Origin: Mollicutes bacterium
Lineage (GTDB): Bacteria; Bacillota_I; Bacilli_A; Izemoplasmatales; Izemoplasmataceae
DNA: 64,000 nt
Direction: 5' to 3'
Assembly: GCA_003552925.1 (NCBI GenBank)
Contig: PUOX01000024.1
Coordinates: forward strand, 62,001-126,000
Of the stretch, positions 32,743-40,827 are shown piece by piece (the first letter of the stretch is position 1; the number at the start of each line of letters is the position of its first letter). Under the pieces are notes generated by a model that was not told the origin of the DNA, made no database searches, and saw only the letters and a list, made by a program, of their open reading frames with translations. The position numbers and the translations under genes are program-made.

Positions 32743-34893
32743 ATGAACCGACATGTGATTGAACGATTGGGCCAAGAACTCGATATAGCCGAAAAAACCA
32801 TTGAAACGGTGCTCTCTTTGCTTGAAGAGAACACCGTTCCTTTTATTGCGCGCTACCGGAAGGAAATGACCGGCGGCCTCAACGAAGAACAACTCCGAAG
32901 CATCGAAAAAACCTACGATTATCAAAAACAGCTCCATGAGCGCAAAGAGGCCGTAATTCGTCTGATTGACGAAAAAGACATGCTGACGGACGAGCTAAAA
33001 GCCTCGATTTTGAACGCTGAGCGCATTGTCGATGTTGAGGACTTATATCGTCCGTACAAAGAAAAACGAAAAACCAAGGCGACTATCGCCGTAAAAAAAG
33101 GATTAGAACCCCTGGCGAAGCAATTGTACGCCCAACCCGAAGACCTTGACCCGACCCGTGCGGCCCAAGCGTATGTGGGCGAAAAAGTAGAAACCGCCGA
33201 AGAGGCCCTGCAAGGCGCAATGCACATTGTTTCGGAATGGGTGAGCGACCATGCGGGATACCGCCGCCATATCCGCAACGTCACCCAAAACAGCGGCCGC
33301 CTGGTGGCGAAAAAGATCAAAAACGCCGACGACGAACAAGGCGTCTATGAAATGTATTACGACTACAACGAGCCGCTTCGAGGCATCAAGCTCTTCCGTG
33401 TTTTGGCACTGAACCGGGGCGAAAAAGAGAAAGTGCTTCGTGTCAAAATCGAAGCCGACGAAGAACGAATCCTTCATTATTTGCACAGGCAAGTCATCAA
33501 GAATCCGCAATCGCCCGCCAAGTCGCTTTTGGAAGAGGCTATCGCCGATGCCTACAAACGTTTGATTCGCCCTTCAATCGAGCGGGAAGTGCGGGGCGAG
33601 CTGACCGAAAAAGCCGAAGAACGCGCCATTCATGTCTTCAGTGAAAACCTGCGGAATTTGCTGCTTCAGCCGCCTTTGCGCAACAAGCGCATTCTTGGTG
33701 TAGACCCCGCGTATCGCACCGGCTGCAAACTGGCGGTGGTCGATGGGTACTCGCAGTTGATAGCCACCGATGTCATTTACCCTCATACAGGTGGGAAAAC
33801 GCATAATGAGGCCCTCGAAAAAACCAAGAAGATTTTAGAAACTTACCGCATCGACGTCGTCGCCATCGGGAACGGCACCGCTTCTAGGGAGACCGAGCGG
33901 TTCATCATCGACGTCTTCAAAGAAACCGACCGCGAAGTGTTTTACACCATTGTCAATGAAGCGGGCGCTTCGGTTTATAGCGCCAGCGAACTGGCCAAGA
34001 AGGAGTTCCCCAAGCTTCAAGTGGAAGAAAGGAGCGCCGTAAGCATCGCCCGAAGGCTGCAAGATCCTTTGAGCGAATTGGTGAAAATCGACCCCAAATC
34101 CATTGGCGTGGGGCAGTATCAACACGACATCACCCAATCAAAGCTGTCCGATTCGCTCGATTTCACGGTTGAAACCGTCGTAAACCGCGTCGGCGTAAAT
34201 GTCAACACCGCTTCTCCTTCATTGTTGGAATATGTCTCCGGTATCAGCGCGACGGTGGCGAAAAACATTGTGGCCCATCGCGAGGCAAACGGTCCGTTCA
34301 AAAGCCGTCCTGAATTACGGGAAGTCGCTAAATTAGGCGAAAAAACCTATGAGCAATCCATCGGCTTCATGCGCATTTTAGACGGGGAAAATCCGTTAGA
34401 CAAAACGCCGATTCATCCCGAAAGCTATACTGAAGCGGAGACGATGATGGAAACGCTCGGAGTTTCAAGCGGTGATTTGGGCAACGAAAAAATGGCCGAA
34501 GCCGTCGCCAACGCTGACATCGATTCTTTGCTTTCCAAGACCGGCTTGGGGCGTCCTACCGTGACGGACATTCTTGCGGCTTTCAAGGCGCCGCTTTGGG
34601 ACCCGCGCGAAGACGCGCCCGCGCCCATCCTGAGAAGCGACGTTTTGAGCCTTGAAGACTTGAAGACGGGCATGCGATTAAAAGGTACGGTCCGCAATGT
34701 GGTGGACTTTGGCGCGTTTGTGGATTGCGGGGTCAAAGAAGACGGCCTTGTGCATATCTCGAAAATGCGCGAAAGTTATGTCAAACATCCTCTCGATGTC
34801 GTGAAAGTCGGCGATGTCGTGGAAGTGTTTGTTGAAGGCGTGGATTTAAACCGCGGACGTCTTCAATTGAGCATGGTTAAGCCCAAGACATAG
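32743..34893 (+). CDS. tex: Tex-like transcriptional accessory protein
   Basis: PFIARYRKEMTGGLNEEQLR; GVDPAYRTGCKLAVVD; C-terminal S1 domain. Confidence 0.95.
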   Translation: MNRHVIERLGQELDIAEKTIETVLSLLEENTVPFIARYRKEMTGGLNEEQLRSIEKTYDYQKQLHERKEAVIRLIDEKDMLTDELKASILNAERIVDVEDLYRPYKEKRKTKATIAVKKGLEPLAKQLYAQPEDLDPTRAAQAYVGEKVETAEEALQGAMHIVSEWVSDHAGYRRHIRNVTQNSGRLVAKKIKNADDEQGVYEMYYDYNEPLRGIKLFRVLALNRGEKEKVLRVKIEADEERILHYLHRQVIKNPQSPAKSLLEEAIADAYKRLIRPSIEREVRGELTEKAEERAIHVFSENLRNLLLQPPLRNKRILGVDPAYRTGCKLAVVDGYSQLIATDVIYPHTGGKTHNEALEKTKKILETYRIDVVAIGNGTASRETERFIIDVFKETDREVFYTIVNEAGASVYSASELAKKEFPKLQVEERSAVSIARRLQDPLSELVKIDPKSIGVGQYQHDITQSKLSDSLDFTVETVVNRVGVNVNTASPSLLEYVSGISATVAKNIVAHREANGPFKSRPELREVAKLGEKTYEQSIGFMRILDGENPLDKTPIHPESYTEAETMMETLGVSSGDLGNEKMAEAVANADIDSLLSKTGLGRPTVTDILAAFKAPLWDPREDAPAPILRSDVLSLEDLKTGMRLKGTVRNVVDFGAFVDCGVKEDGLVHISKMRESYVKHPLDVVKVGDVVEVFVEGVDLNRGRLQLSMVKPKT

Positions 34894-34908
34894 AATGTTT
34901 TGGCGTTA

Positions 34909-34937
34909 TTGACAGTTGTGCGTAAATGTATTATCAT
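34909..34937 (+). promoter_or_regulatory. tRNA-Ser/tRNA-Glu promoter
   Basis: TTGACA - 17 nt - TATCAT. Confidence 0.75.
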
Positions 34938-34954
34938 ATAGTAGCTTGCGCATA

Positions 34955-35049
34955 GGAGTAGTACTCAAGTTGGCTGAAGAGGTGCCCCTGCTAAGGGCAT
35001 AGGTCGGGCGTTCCCCGGCGCGAGGGTTCAAATCCCTCCTACTCCGCCA
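34955..35049 (+). tRNA. tRNA-Ser(GCT)
   Basis: Cloverleaf GGAGTAG...CTACTCC, anticodon loop CTGCTAA, long variable arm, encoded CCA. Confidence 0.93.
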
Positions 35050-35051
35050 CC

Positions 35052-35128
35052 GGCCCGTTGGAGAAGCGGCTTAACTCACCAGCCTTTCACGCTGGCATGC
35101 ACGGGTTCGAATCCCGTACGGGTCACCA
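35052..35128 (+). tRNA. tRNA-Glu(TTC)
   Basis: GGCCCGT...ACGGGTC, anticodon stem CCAGC-CTTTCAC-GCTGG, encoded CCA. Confidence 0.93.
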
Positions 35129-35142
35129 CTCGCAAGCGATAT

Positions 35143-35172
35143 CGCGCTTTCATCGAAAGCGCGGTTTTTTTA
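35143..35172 (+). terminator. Terminator of tRNA-Ser/Glu cluster
   Basis: CGCGCTTTC atc GAAAGCGCG then T-run. Confidence 0.88.
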
Positions 35173-35231
35173 TATACGCCGCATGTACGTAGTGGTATAA
35201 TAGGGTTGATTTCCGAGAGGAGAGGATAGCG

Positions 35232-35450
35232 ATGAAGAAATTCTTTGAAGAGTTGCATGGAGTCCTTTCGTATTTTGGTTTTCTCGACATCGGCATGTTG
35301 AAAGTGTGTTTGGCATCCATCGGTGTGTTGCTTGGTGTGTATTTCTTCGAATTTTTTGACCGTTTTGTCGTGGCGGTTTGGGTTCTTTTCATTCTGAGCT
35401 GGCTGTATATCGTGGTAAAAGTTTTCGGCGTGTACATTCATCGAGACTGA
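35232..35450 (+). CDS. Small membrane protein, unknown function
   Basis: RBS GAGGAGAGGA region upstream; two hydrophobic segments. Confidence 0.55.
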   Translation: MKKFFEELHGVLSYFGFLDIGMLKVCLASIGVLLGVYFFEFFDRFVVAVWVLFILSWLYIVVKVFGVYIHRD

Positions 35451-35477
35451 TAAGTTTGTAAGAATAGGAGGGATTGC

Positions 35478-36185
35478 ATGTGCGGACGTTTCACCATCGC
35501 CGTGACCAAACAAGAGCTGTTGACGTATTTGCGTGAAGAATATGGAATATCTTCGCCTAACATTGATTTTGCGCTTCCGCGTTATAACGTAGCGCCGTCT
35601 CAGGATGTGCTGGCGGTGATTCATGATGGGGATAAGTACCGGGTTGGAACCTTGAAATGGGGCTTTGTGCCACACTTCGCCAAAGACGAGCGCGTCGGCC
35701 ACAAAATGATCAACGCACGCGGTGAAACCTTGCACGAAAAACCTTCCTTCTCGTCTTCCTTTCGGAAGAAGCGCTGTGTAATTTTAGCGGACGGTTTCTA
35801 CGAATGGCAACGAAGCGGGACATCAAAGCGGCCTTACCGGTTTGCTCTCAAAGACGGACGCTTGTTCGCCATGGCGGGACTGTATGGCACATACTCGCGC
35901 CCCGACGGATCGAAACTGCATACTTGCACCATTGTGACAACACCGGCCAACGATATTGTCGGTGGCGTGCACGAACGGATGCCGCTCATTGTAGAAGGGG
36001 AGAACCGACGTGTATGGTTGGACGCCAAGGTTCAAAATCCCGAGCAAGTAATCCCCTACATAAAGCCGTTTCCAGCCAATTCCATGCAGGGCTATCCCGT
36101 TAGCACTCTTGTCAACTCGCCGAAAAACGATGTAGAAACGTGCATCGAAGAGGTTCCGACCGACACTTCAAAACATCAGCTTTAA
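35478..36185 (+). CDS. SRAP domain protein (YedK/HMCES family)
   Basis: MCGRFTIAV; PRYNVAPSQDV; INARGET; ADGFYEWQ; HERMPLIV. Confidence 0.95.
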   Translation: MCGRFTIAVTKQELLTYLREEYGISSPNIDFALPRYNVAPSQDVLAVIHDGDKYRVGTLKWGFVPHFAKDERVGHKMINARGETLHEKPSFSSSFRKKRCVILADGFYEWQRSGTSKRPYRFALKDGRLFAMAGLYGTYSRPDGSKLHTCTIVTTPANDIVGGVHERMPLIVEGENRRVWLDAKVQNPEQVIPYIKPFPANSMQGYPVSTLVNSPKNDVETCIEEVPTDTSKHQL

Positions 36186-36217
36186 AGGGTTCGAATAAAC
36201 TTGAATGGAGATAAAAA

Positions 36218-36802
36218 ATGAAAAAGAGATTTGTCACTTTGCCGAACTTGTTGAGTTTGTCTCGCGTTGTGTTTTTGCCCTTGATGGTTTTCCTTGTGCT
36301 TCGTGGATACCATGGATGGTTCTTGTTGTCGTTCATAGTAATAGGCTCGACGGATTTTTTCGATGGATTCATTGCGAGGCGGTTCAACATGGTGACCGAT
36401 TTGGGTAAAGCGCTTGATTCTACGGTCGATGTGTTTTTTTATGTGGCGACGGCTTGGTTTTTTTACCGGCTCCATCCTGAGTTCTTACAGGGAGTGAACT
36501 TCTACATGTTGATTGTGTTTTTCTCCTTGTTTGCCTTATCGTTCATCGTGTCGTTCATATTTTGCGGAAAACCGATTATGATGCACACTTTCTTGCTTCG
36601 ACTAAACGGTGTGCTTGTATATTTCTTGATTCTCTTCTCCTACTTCACCAACACCACCTATTTTGTGACGGCGATTGTGGCGATTTACATCATTGGCATC
36701 ATTGAAGAGATGATCATCTTCGTTCGTTTCGGACAAGTGGATTCCGACACTCCCACGCTTTTTTCGTTGATTCAAAAAGAAACCAAAGAACGCATTCCGT
36801 AG
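36218..36802 (+). CDS. CDP-alcohol phosphatidyltransferase family protein
   Basis: LPNLLSLSRVVFLPLM; GSTDFFDGFIARRFNMVTDLGKALDSTVDV (D-G...A-R...G...D...D pattern). Confidence 0.85.
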   Translation: MKKRFVTLPNLLSLSRVVFLPLMVFLVLRGYHGWFLLSFIVIGSTDFFDGFIARRFNMVTDLGKALDSTVDVFFYVATAWFFYRLHPEFLQGVNFYMLIVFFSLFALSFIVSFIFCGKPIMMHTFLLRLNGVLVYFLILFSYFTNTTYFVTAIVAIYIIGIIEEMIIFVRFGQVDSDTPTLFSLIQKETKERIP

Positions 36803-36902
36803 AAAGGTTGCCTTGTCTTATCGTATAAACATGTCATTTCAAAGCATGGTTTCTCTCCTGAACGTTTTGTGATATACTTTGTTTTAGAAGGGGGGATTTA
36901 AA

Positions 36903-37166
36903 ATGCCAAAACCGAAAATCGCGCAACAAGGACCTTATCCTGTTGACCTCGAAAAGGGGGAAACGAAAGCTTGGTGTCAATGCGGAGAAAGCGAAAACCA
37001 ACCGTATTGCGACGGTTCGCATAAAGCCACGTCTTTTAAACCGGTCGTGTTCAAAGCGGACCAAAGCAAGAAAGCCTATCTTTGCGGCTGCAAGCAAACC
37101 AAAAAAGCTCCGTATTGCGACGGCACGCACCGAACGCTTCTTGACAATAACGGGAACTGCAAGTGA
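36903..37166 (+). CDS. CDGSH iron-sulfur domain protein, two motifs
   Basis: WCQCGESENQPYCDGSH and LCGCKQTKKAPYCDGTH. Confidence 0.93.
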   Translation: MPKPKIAQQGPYPVDLEKGETKAWCQCGESENQPYCDGSHKATSFKPVVFKADQSKKAYLCGCKQTKKAPYCDGTHRTLLDNNGNCK

Positions 37167-37252
37167 TTCGCCGTTTTCGGAGCAATATATCTAAGCTGTT
37201 CTCCAAAGAAGCAACCCCATCATAAGAACGCTTCGGCGTACAAAAAGGACGG

Positions 37253-37696
37253 ATGTTTATGCATAAAATGGAATCGACATCGAGAATTACCACCATCATC
37301 GGCTTGATTTTCGAAGGGTTGGGCGTTTTGGGCATGGCTTTGGGCGCTGTGTTGACCGGATACTTGTCCAACCAGGGAACAGATTTCTTCTTGGATTTTG
37401 ACTTTTCGCAAGCCGAGGCCGATCTTATATTGTCGGTTGCGTCAGTTTTTTCCATCATACTGACCGTGCTGGCCATCATCGTTTTGGTCATCTTCTTAAT
37501 CAACCTCGTTCTGTTCACAAAGATGATTTTTGAAAAGTACGACGAGGAAACCGCCAAGAAGATTTATTTGTATCAAGCCATTTGGGGCGGCGTCAACCTG
37601 CTGTTCAACCAAATATTGGGTATTCTCTACTTGGTTAGCGGCATACAAGGAAGGTCCGCAATGGCCAACGTTTCAAACAAAGACAAGTATGAATAG
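37253..37696 (+). CDS. Membrane protein, unknown function
   Basis: Multiple hydrophobic segments, RBS-like AAAGGACGG upstream. Confidence 0.55.
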   Translation: MFMHKMESTSRITTIIGLIFEGLGVLGMALGAVLTGYLSNQGTDFFLDFDFSQAEADLILSVASVFSIILTVLAIIVLVIFLINLVLFTKMIFEKYDEETAKKIYLYQAIWGGVNLLFNQILGILYLVSGIQGRSAMANVSNKDKYE

Positions 37697-37724
37697 AAAA
37701 AAAGACTCTCACGAGTCTTTTTTT
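37697..37724. terminator. Bidirectional terminator between convergent genes
   Basis: AAAAAAAGACTC tcac GAGTCTTTTTTT. Confidence 0.9.
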
Positions 37725-38080
37725 AATGCACGCAGGAAATATTCCGCTGTTTTCACGTTTGAGGCAAGGGGAATTTCATAGACGTCGCTAAGTCTGAACA
37801 GTGCAGAGACGTCCGGTTCATGAGGTTGCGGCGTCAAAGGGTCGCGGAAAAAGATGACCATGTCGACTTTTCCTTGAGCGATTCTTGCCCCGATTTCTTG
37901 GTCTCCGCCCAAGGGACCCGAGCGGAACCGGCGGATGCTCAATCCCGTCTCTTCGCCTACCATTTGTCCGGTGGTTCCGGTGGCCACCAAGGTGTGTTTG
38001 GCCAAAACCTCCCGGTGTTCCTTGCAAAAGGCCACCATGGCGTCCTTTTTCTTGTCGTGCGCAATCAATGCAATGTTCAT
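37709..38080 (-). CDS. mgsA: Methylglyoxal synthase
   Basis: [57 protein letters not shown]. Confidence 0.96.
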   Translation of the reverse strand: MNIALIAHDKKKDAMVAFCKEHREVLAKHTLVATGTTGQMVGEETGLSIRRFRSGPLGGDQEIGARIAQGKVDMVIFFRDPLTPQPHEPDVSALFRLSDVYEIPLASNVKTAEYFLRALKKDS

Positions 38081-38150
38081 GCCTATCACCCTCCAAACAC
38101 ATTATACACGAAACTTAAGCGTTTGTGGTATAATGTCGACGGGTGATTCG

Positions 38151-38861
38151 ATGTTTGAAAGAATGTATACAGTAAGCGATGAGCATGCCGACAAAAACGG
38201 TGTGCTAAAAGTTGCCACCTTGATGAAATGGTTGAACGACATTATGGAAGAAAACGCGAACTCCTATGGGGCCGGCGCGGATTATCATCTGCGACGGAAT
38301 CTTGCGTGGGTGTTGGCGGAGTATCAAATCGACATCGACTGTCTGCCAAAGGTTGGCGAAAAAGTGAAAGTCGGCACGTTGCCGTATTCGTTCAAACGCA
38401 TGTTCGGCTACCGCTTGTATCGGGTATGTGATGAAGTGGAGAATCCCATTGTTAAGGGAAAAGGAAAGTTCCTACTTATCGACATCAAAACGAAACAAAT
38501 GGTGCGCCCGGCACCTGAACTGTTGGCAAAATTCACCGACGCCAAGAAAGAACCGGAATCGCTTGCTTTCCCGAAATGGAACGCCGACAAAGAAAAACAG
38601 GTCACTCGGGAAACGATGGAAATCAGCGAGGACATGGCCGACGCCAACGCACACGTCAATAACGCCGAATACGTTCGCATTGCCGAAACCGTTTTGCAAG
38701 GCTACGATTTATCGAATATCGAAGGGATTCGCGTACGCTACAAAAAGGAAGTCTTTCCCGGCGACACGGTTTCGGTTGCCGCCTATACGGGGGAGTCCGG
38801 GTTGGTCGTGACGTTCGAGAAGGACGGAGAACTTGTGAATGAAATCTTGTTTCAGCGCTGA
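38151..38861 (+). CDS. Acyl-ACP thioesterase family protein
   Basis: Two hot-dog-like halves, MKWLNDIMEENANSYGAG...LAWVLAEYQIDI...DANAHVNNAEYVR. Confidence 0.8.
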   Translation: MFERMYTVSDEHADKNGVLKVATLMKWLNDIMEENANSYGAGADYHLRRNLAWVLAEYQIDIDCLPKVGEKVKVGTLPYSFKRMFGYRLYRVCDEVENPIVKGKGKFLLIDIKTKQMVRPAPELLAKFTDAKKEPESLAFPKWNADKEKQVTRETMEISEDMADANAHVNNAEYVRIAETVLQGYDLSNIEGIRVRYKKEVFPGDTVSVAAYTGESGLVVTFEKDGELVNEILFQR

Positions 38862-38951
38862 TTGATTAGAAAAGTCGTTCTTTTGAACCATCTTTTACAA
38901 GGGCTAAAAAGAGCACTGGTGACCTGTTCGGTTGGAGCTCTGCGAAAACGG

Positions 38952-38980
38952 TTGATTTCTATAAGGCTTCTTGATATAAT
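38952..38980 (+). promoter_or_regulatory. tRNA-Tyr/tRNA-Trp promoter
   Basis: TTGATT - 17 nt - TATAAT. Confidence 0.75.
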
Positions 38981-39012
38981 ACAATAGCGCTCAAATGGCA
39001 AGCCCTTTACGT

Positions 39013-39097
39013 GGAGGGGTAGCGAAGTGGCTAAACGCGGCAGACTGTAAATCTGCTCCCTCAGGGTTCGGCGGTTCGAATCCGTCCCCCTCCACCA
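39013..39097 (+). tRNA. tRNA-Tyr(GTA)
   Basis: Anticodon stem GCAGA-CTGTAAA-TCTGC, long variable arm, encoded CCA. Confidence 0.95.
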
Positions 39098-39104
39098 TCA
39101 ATCA

Positions 39105-39179
39105 AGGGGTGTGGTGTTAATGGTAGCACAGCGGTCTCCAAAACCGTTAGTACGGGTTCGAATCCTGTCACCCCTGCCA
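39105..39179 (+). tRNA. tRNA-Trp(CCA)
   Basis: AGGGGTG...CACCCCT, loop CTCCAAA, encoded CCA. Confidence 0.93.
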
Positions 39180-39187
39180 ATGCATGC

Positions 39188-39217
39188 AAAAACATGGTGG
39201 AAATGCCATGTTTTTTT
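39188..39217 (+). terminator. Terminator of tRNA-Tyr/Trp cluster
   Basis: AAAAACATGG tggaaatg CCATGTTTTTTT. Confidence 0.88.
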
Positions 39218-39230
39218 ATTTTCCAGTCCA

Positions 39231-39244
39231 TGTAAACGCTTTGA
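39231..39244 (+). promoter_or_regulatory. Candidate CcpA cre site overlapping the hut promoter
   Basis: TGTAAACGCTTTGA matches 13 of 14 positions of TGWAARCGYTWNCW; overlaps the -35 TTGATT at 39241. Confidence 0.65.
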
Positions 39245-39268
39245 TTTTGAGGTGTTTTGTGCTATTAT
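39241..39268 (+). promoter_or_regulatory. Putative hut operon promoter
   Basis: TTGATT - 16 nt - TATTAT. Confidence 0.6.
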
Positions 39269-39300
39269 GAAACCGACGTTAAAGGCATAGGGAGGCTTGT

Positions 39301-40827
39301 ATGATAGAACTTAACGGCGATACGATGACGCTTGAAACGTTCGTCGACGTTGTCAGGAAGAAACAGCGTGTGAAGTTGTCCGAATCGGCAAAACAAAAAG
39401 TTGACGATTCCCGCAAGATTGTGGAAAAGACCATTGAACGTCAAGAAGTGGTATACGGCATCAACACGGGCTTTGGAAGACTTGCGGATGTTCGAATCGA
39501 TGCAAAGGATTTGCACACGCTTCAGAAGAATCTGATTATGAGTCATGCATGCGGCACCGGCGAACCGTTTGGGTTCGATGTGGTGCGCGGCATGATTCTT
39601 TTAAGGGTGAACGCCCTTTTAAAAGGGTATAGCGGCATTCGACTTCAAACGGTGGAAAAGCTAGTGGAAATGCTGAACGCTGAAGTGCTCCCTGTCGTTT
39701 ACTCGCAAGGATCGCTTGGCGCTAGCGGAGATTTGGTGCCGCTTGCGCATATGGCGCTTCCGCTGATCGGTGAAGGCGAGGTTTGGTTTGAAGGGAAGCG
39801 CTACCCCGCCTCTGAAGGCCTGAACAAGGCGGGAATAAAACCTTTGCAAAGCCTTGAGGCCAAAGAAGGCTTAGCGCTTATTAACGGCACCCAAGCGATG
39901 GTGAGCGTTGGAGCGTTGACGCTTCATGACGCGTATCAAACCCTTTGGCATGCATCGCTCGCTTCGGCGTTGAGTTTCGAAGCGCTCGGCGGCATCACCG
40001 ATGTCTTCGACGCTCGAATCCATGAGGCCAGAGGACATACCGGACAAAAAACAATCGCTTCGCTTATGGAAAAACTCCTAGAAGGCAGCGCCAATACAAC
40101 GTTTCAAGGAGAGGCGCGCATCCAGGATGCCTACAGTCTGCGTTGCGTCCCGCAAGTCCACGGAGCTTCTTTAGAAGCGTTTGCGCACATTAAAGACAAA
40201 GTGGAAGCGGAGATGAACGCCGCCACCGACAATCCGTTGATTTTTTCAAAAGACAGTCGGGCCATCAGCGCCGGAAACTTTCACGGACAAACGATGGCTT
40301 TGCCTTTCGATTACATGAGCATTGCCATCGCCGAGCTTGCAAGCATCAGTGAACGTCGCTTGGAAAGGCTCGTCAACAACGACTTGAACAAGCGATTTCC
40401 ACCCTTCTTGGCTAATGAGAGGGGCAGAAATTCCGGCTTTATGATTGTACAATACGTCGCCGCTTCGCTGGTCAGTGAAAACAAGTCGCTGGCCCATCCT
40501 GCGAGCGTAGACTCCATCCCTTCAAGCGCCAATCAGGAAGACCACGTTTCCATGGGGACGATAGCGGCCCGAAAAGCCGCATCCATCATGAACCACACTC
40601 GGAAAGTGGTCGCATATGAGATGATGTGCGCCGCGCAGGCGTTAGATTTCCAAGGCAAAGAAAAAATGAGTCCCCGCCTGCGCAAAACCTATGAACGGAT
40701 TCGAAAAGTTGTTCCGTTCCTCAAAGAGGACACCATCATGCAGCCTTATATGGATGCGGTGGAGAAGCTGTTGAAAGAAGAGCGTTTTAGCGACAAAGAT
40801 ATGGAGGTGCTTTTATGGACAAGGTAA
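39301..40827 (+). CDS. hutH: Histidine ammonia-lyase
   Basis: YGINTGFGRLADVRI; SLGASGDLVPLAHM (MIO Ala-Ser-Gly). Confidence 0.97.
   Translation: MIELNGDTMTLETFVDVVRKKQRVKLSESAKQKVDDSRKIVEKTIERQEVVYGINTGFGRLADVRIDAKDLHTLQKNLIMSHACGTGEPFGFDVVRGMILLRVNALLKGYSGIRLQTVEKLVEMLNAEVLPVVYSQGSLGASGDLVPLAHMALPLIGEGEVWFEGKRYPASEGLNKAGIKPLQSLEAKEGLALINGTQAMVSVGALTLHDAYQTLWHASLASALSFEALGGITDVFDARIHEARGHTGQKTIASLMEKLLEGSANTTFQGEARIQDAYSLRCVPQVHGASLEAFAHIKDKVEAEMNAATDNPLIFSKDSRAISAGNFHGQTMALPFDYMSIAIAELASISERRLERLVNNDLNKRFPPFLANERGRNSGFMIVQYVAASLVSENKSLAHPASVDSIPSSANQEDHVSMGTIAARKAASIMNHTRKVVAYEMMCAAQALDFQGKEKMSPRLRKTYERIRKVVPFLKEDTIMQPYMDAVEKLLKEERFSDKDMEVLLWTR

Noticed and set aside
37935-38150. Upstream extension of the thioesterase ORF
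   Set aside because: Antisense to mgsA; the ATG at 38151 lies downstream of a good -10 (TATAAT) and matches the expected N-terminus.
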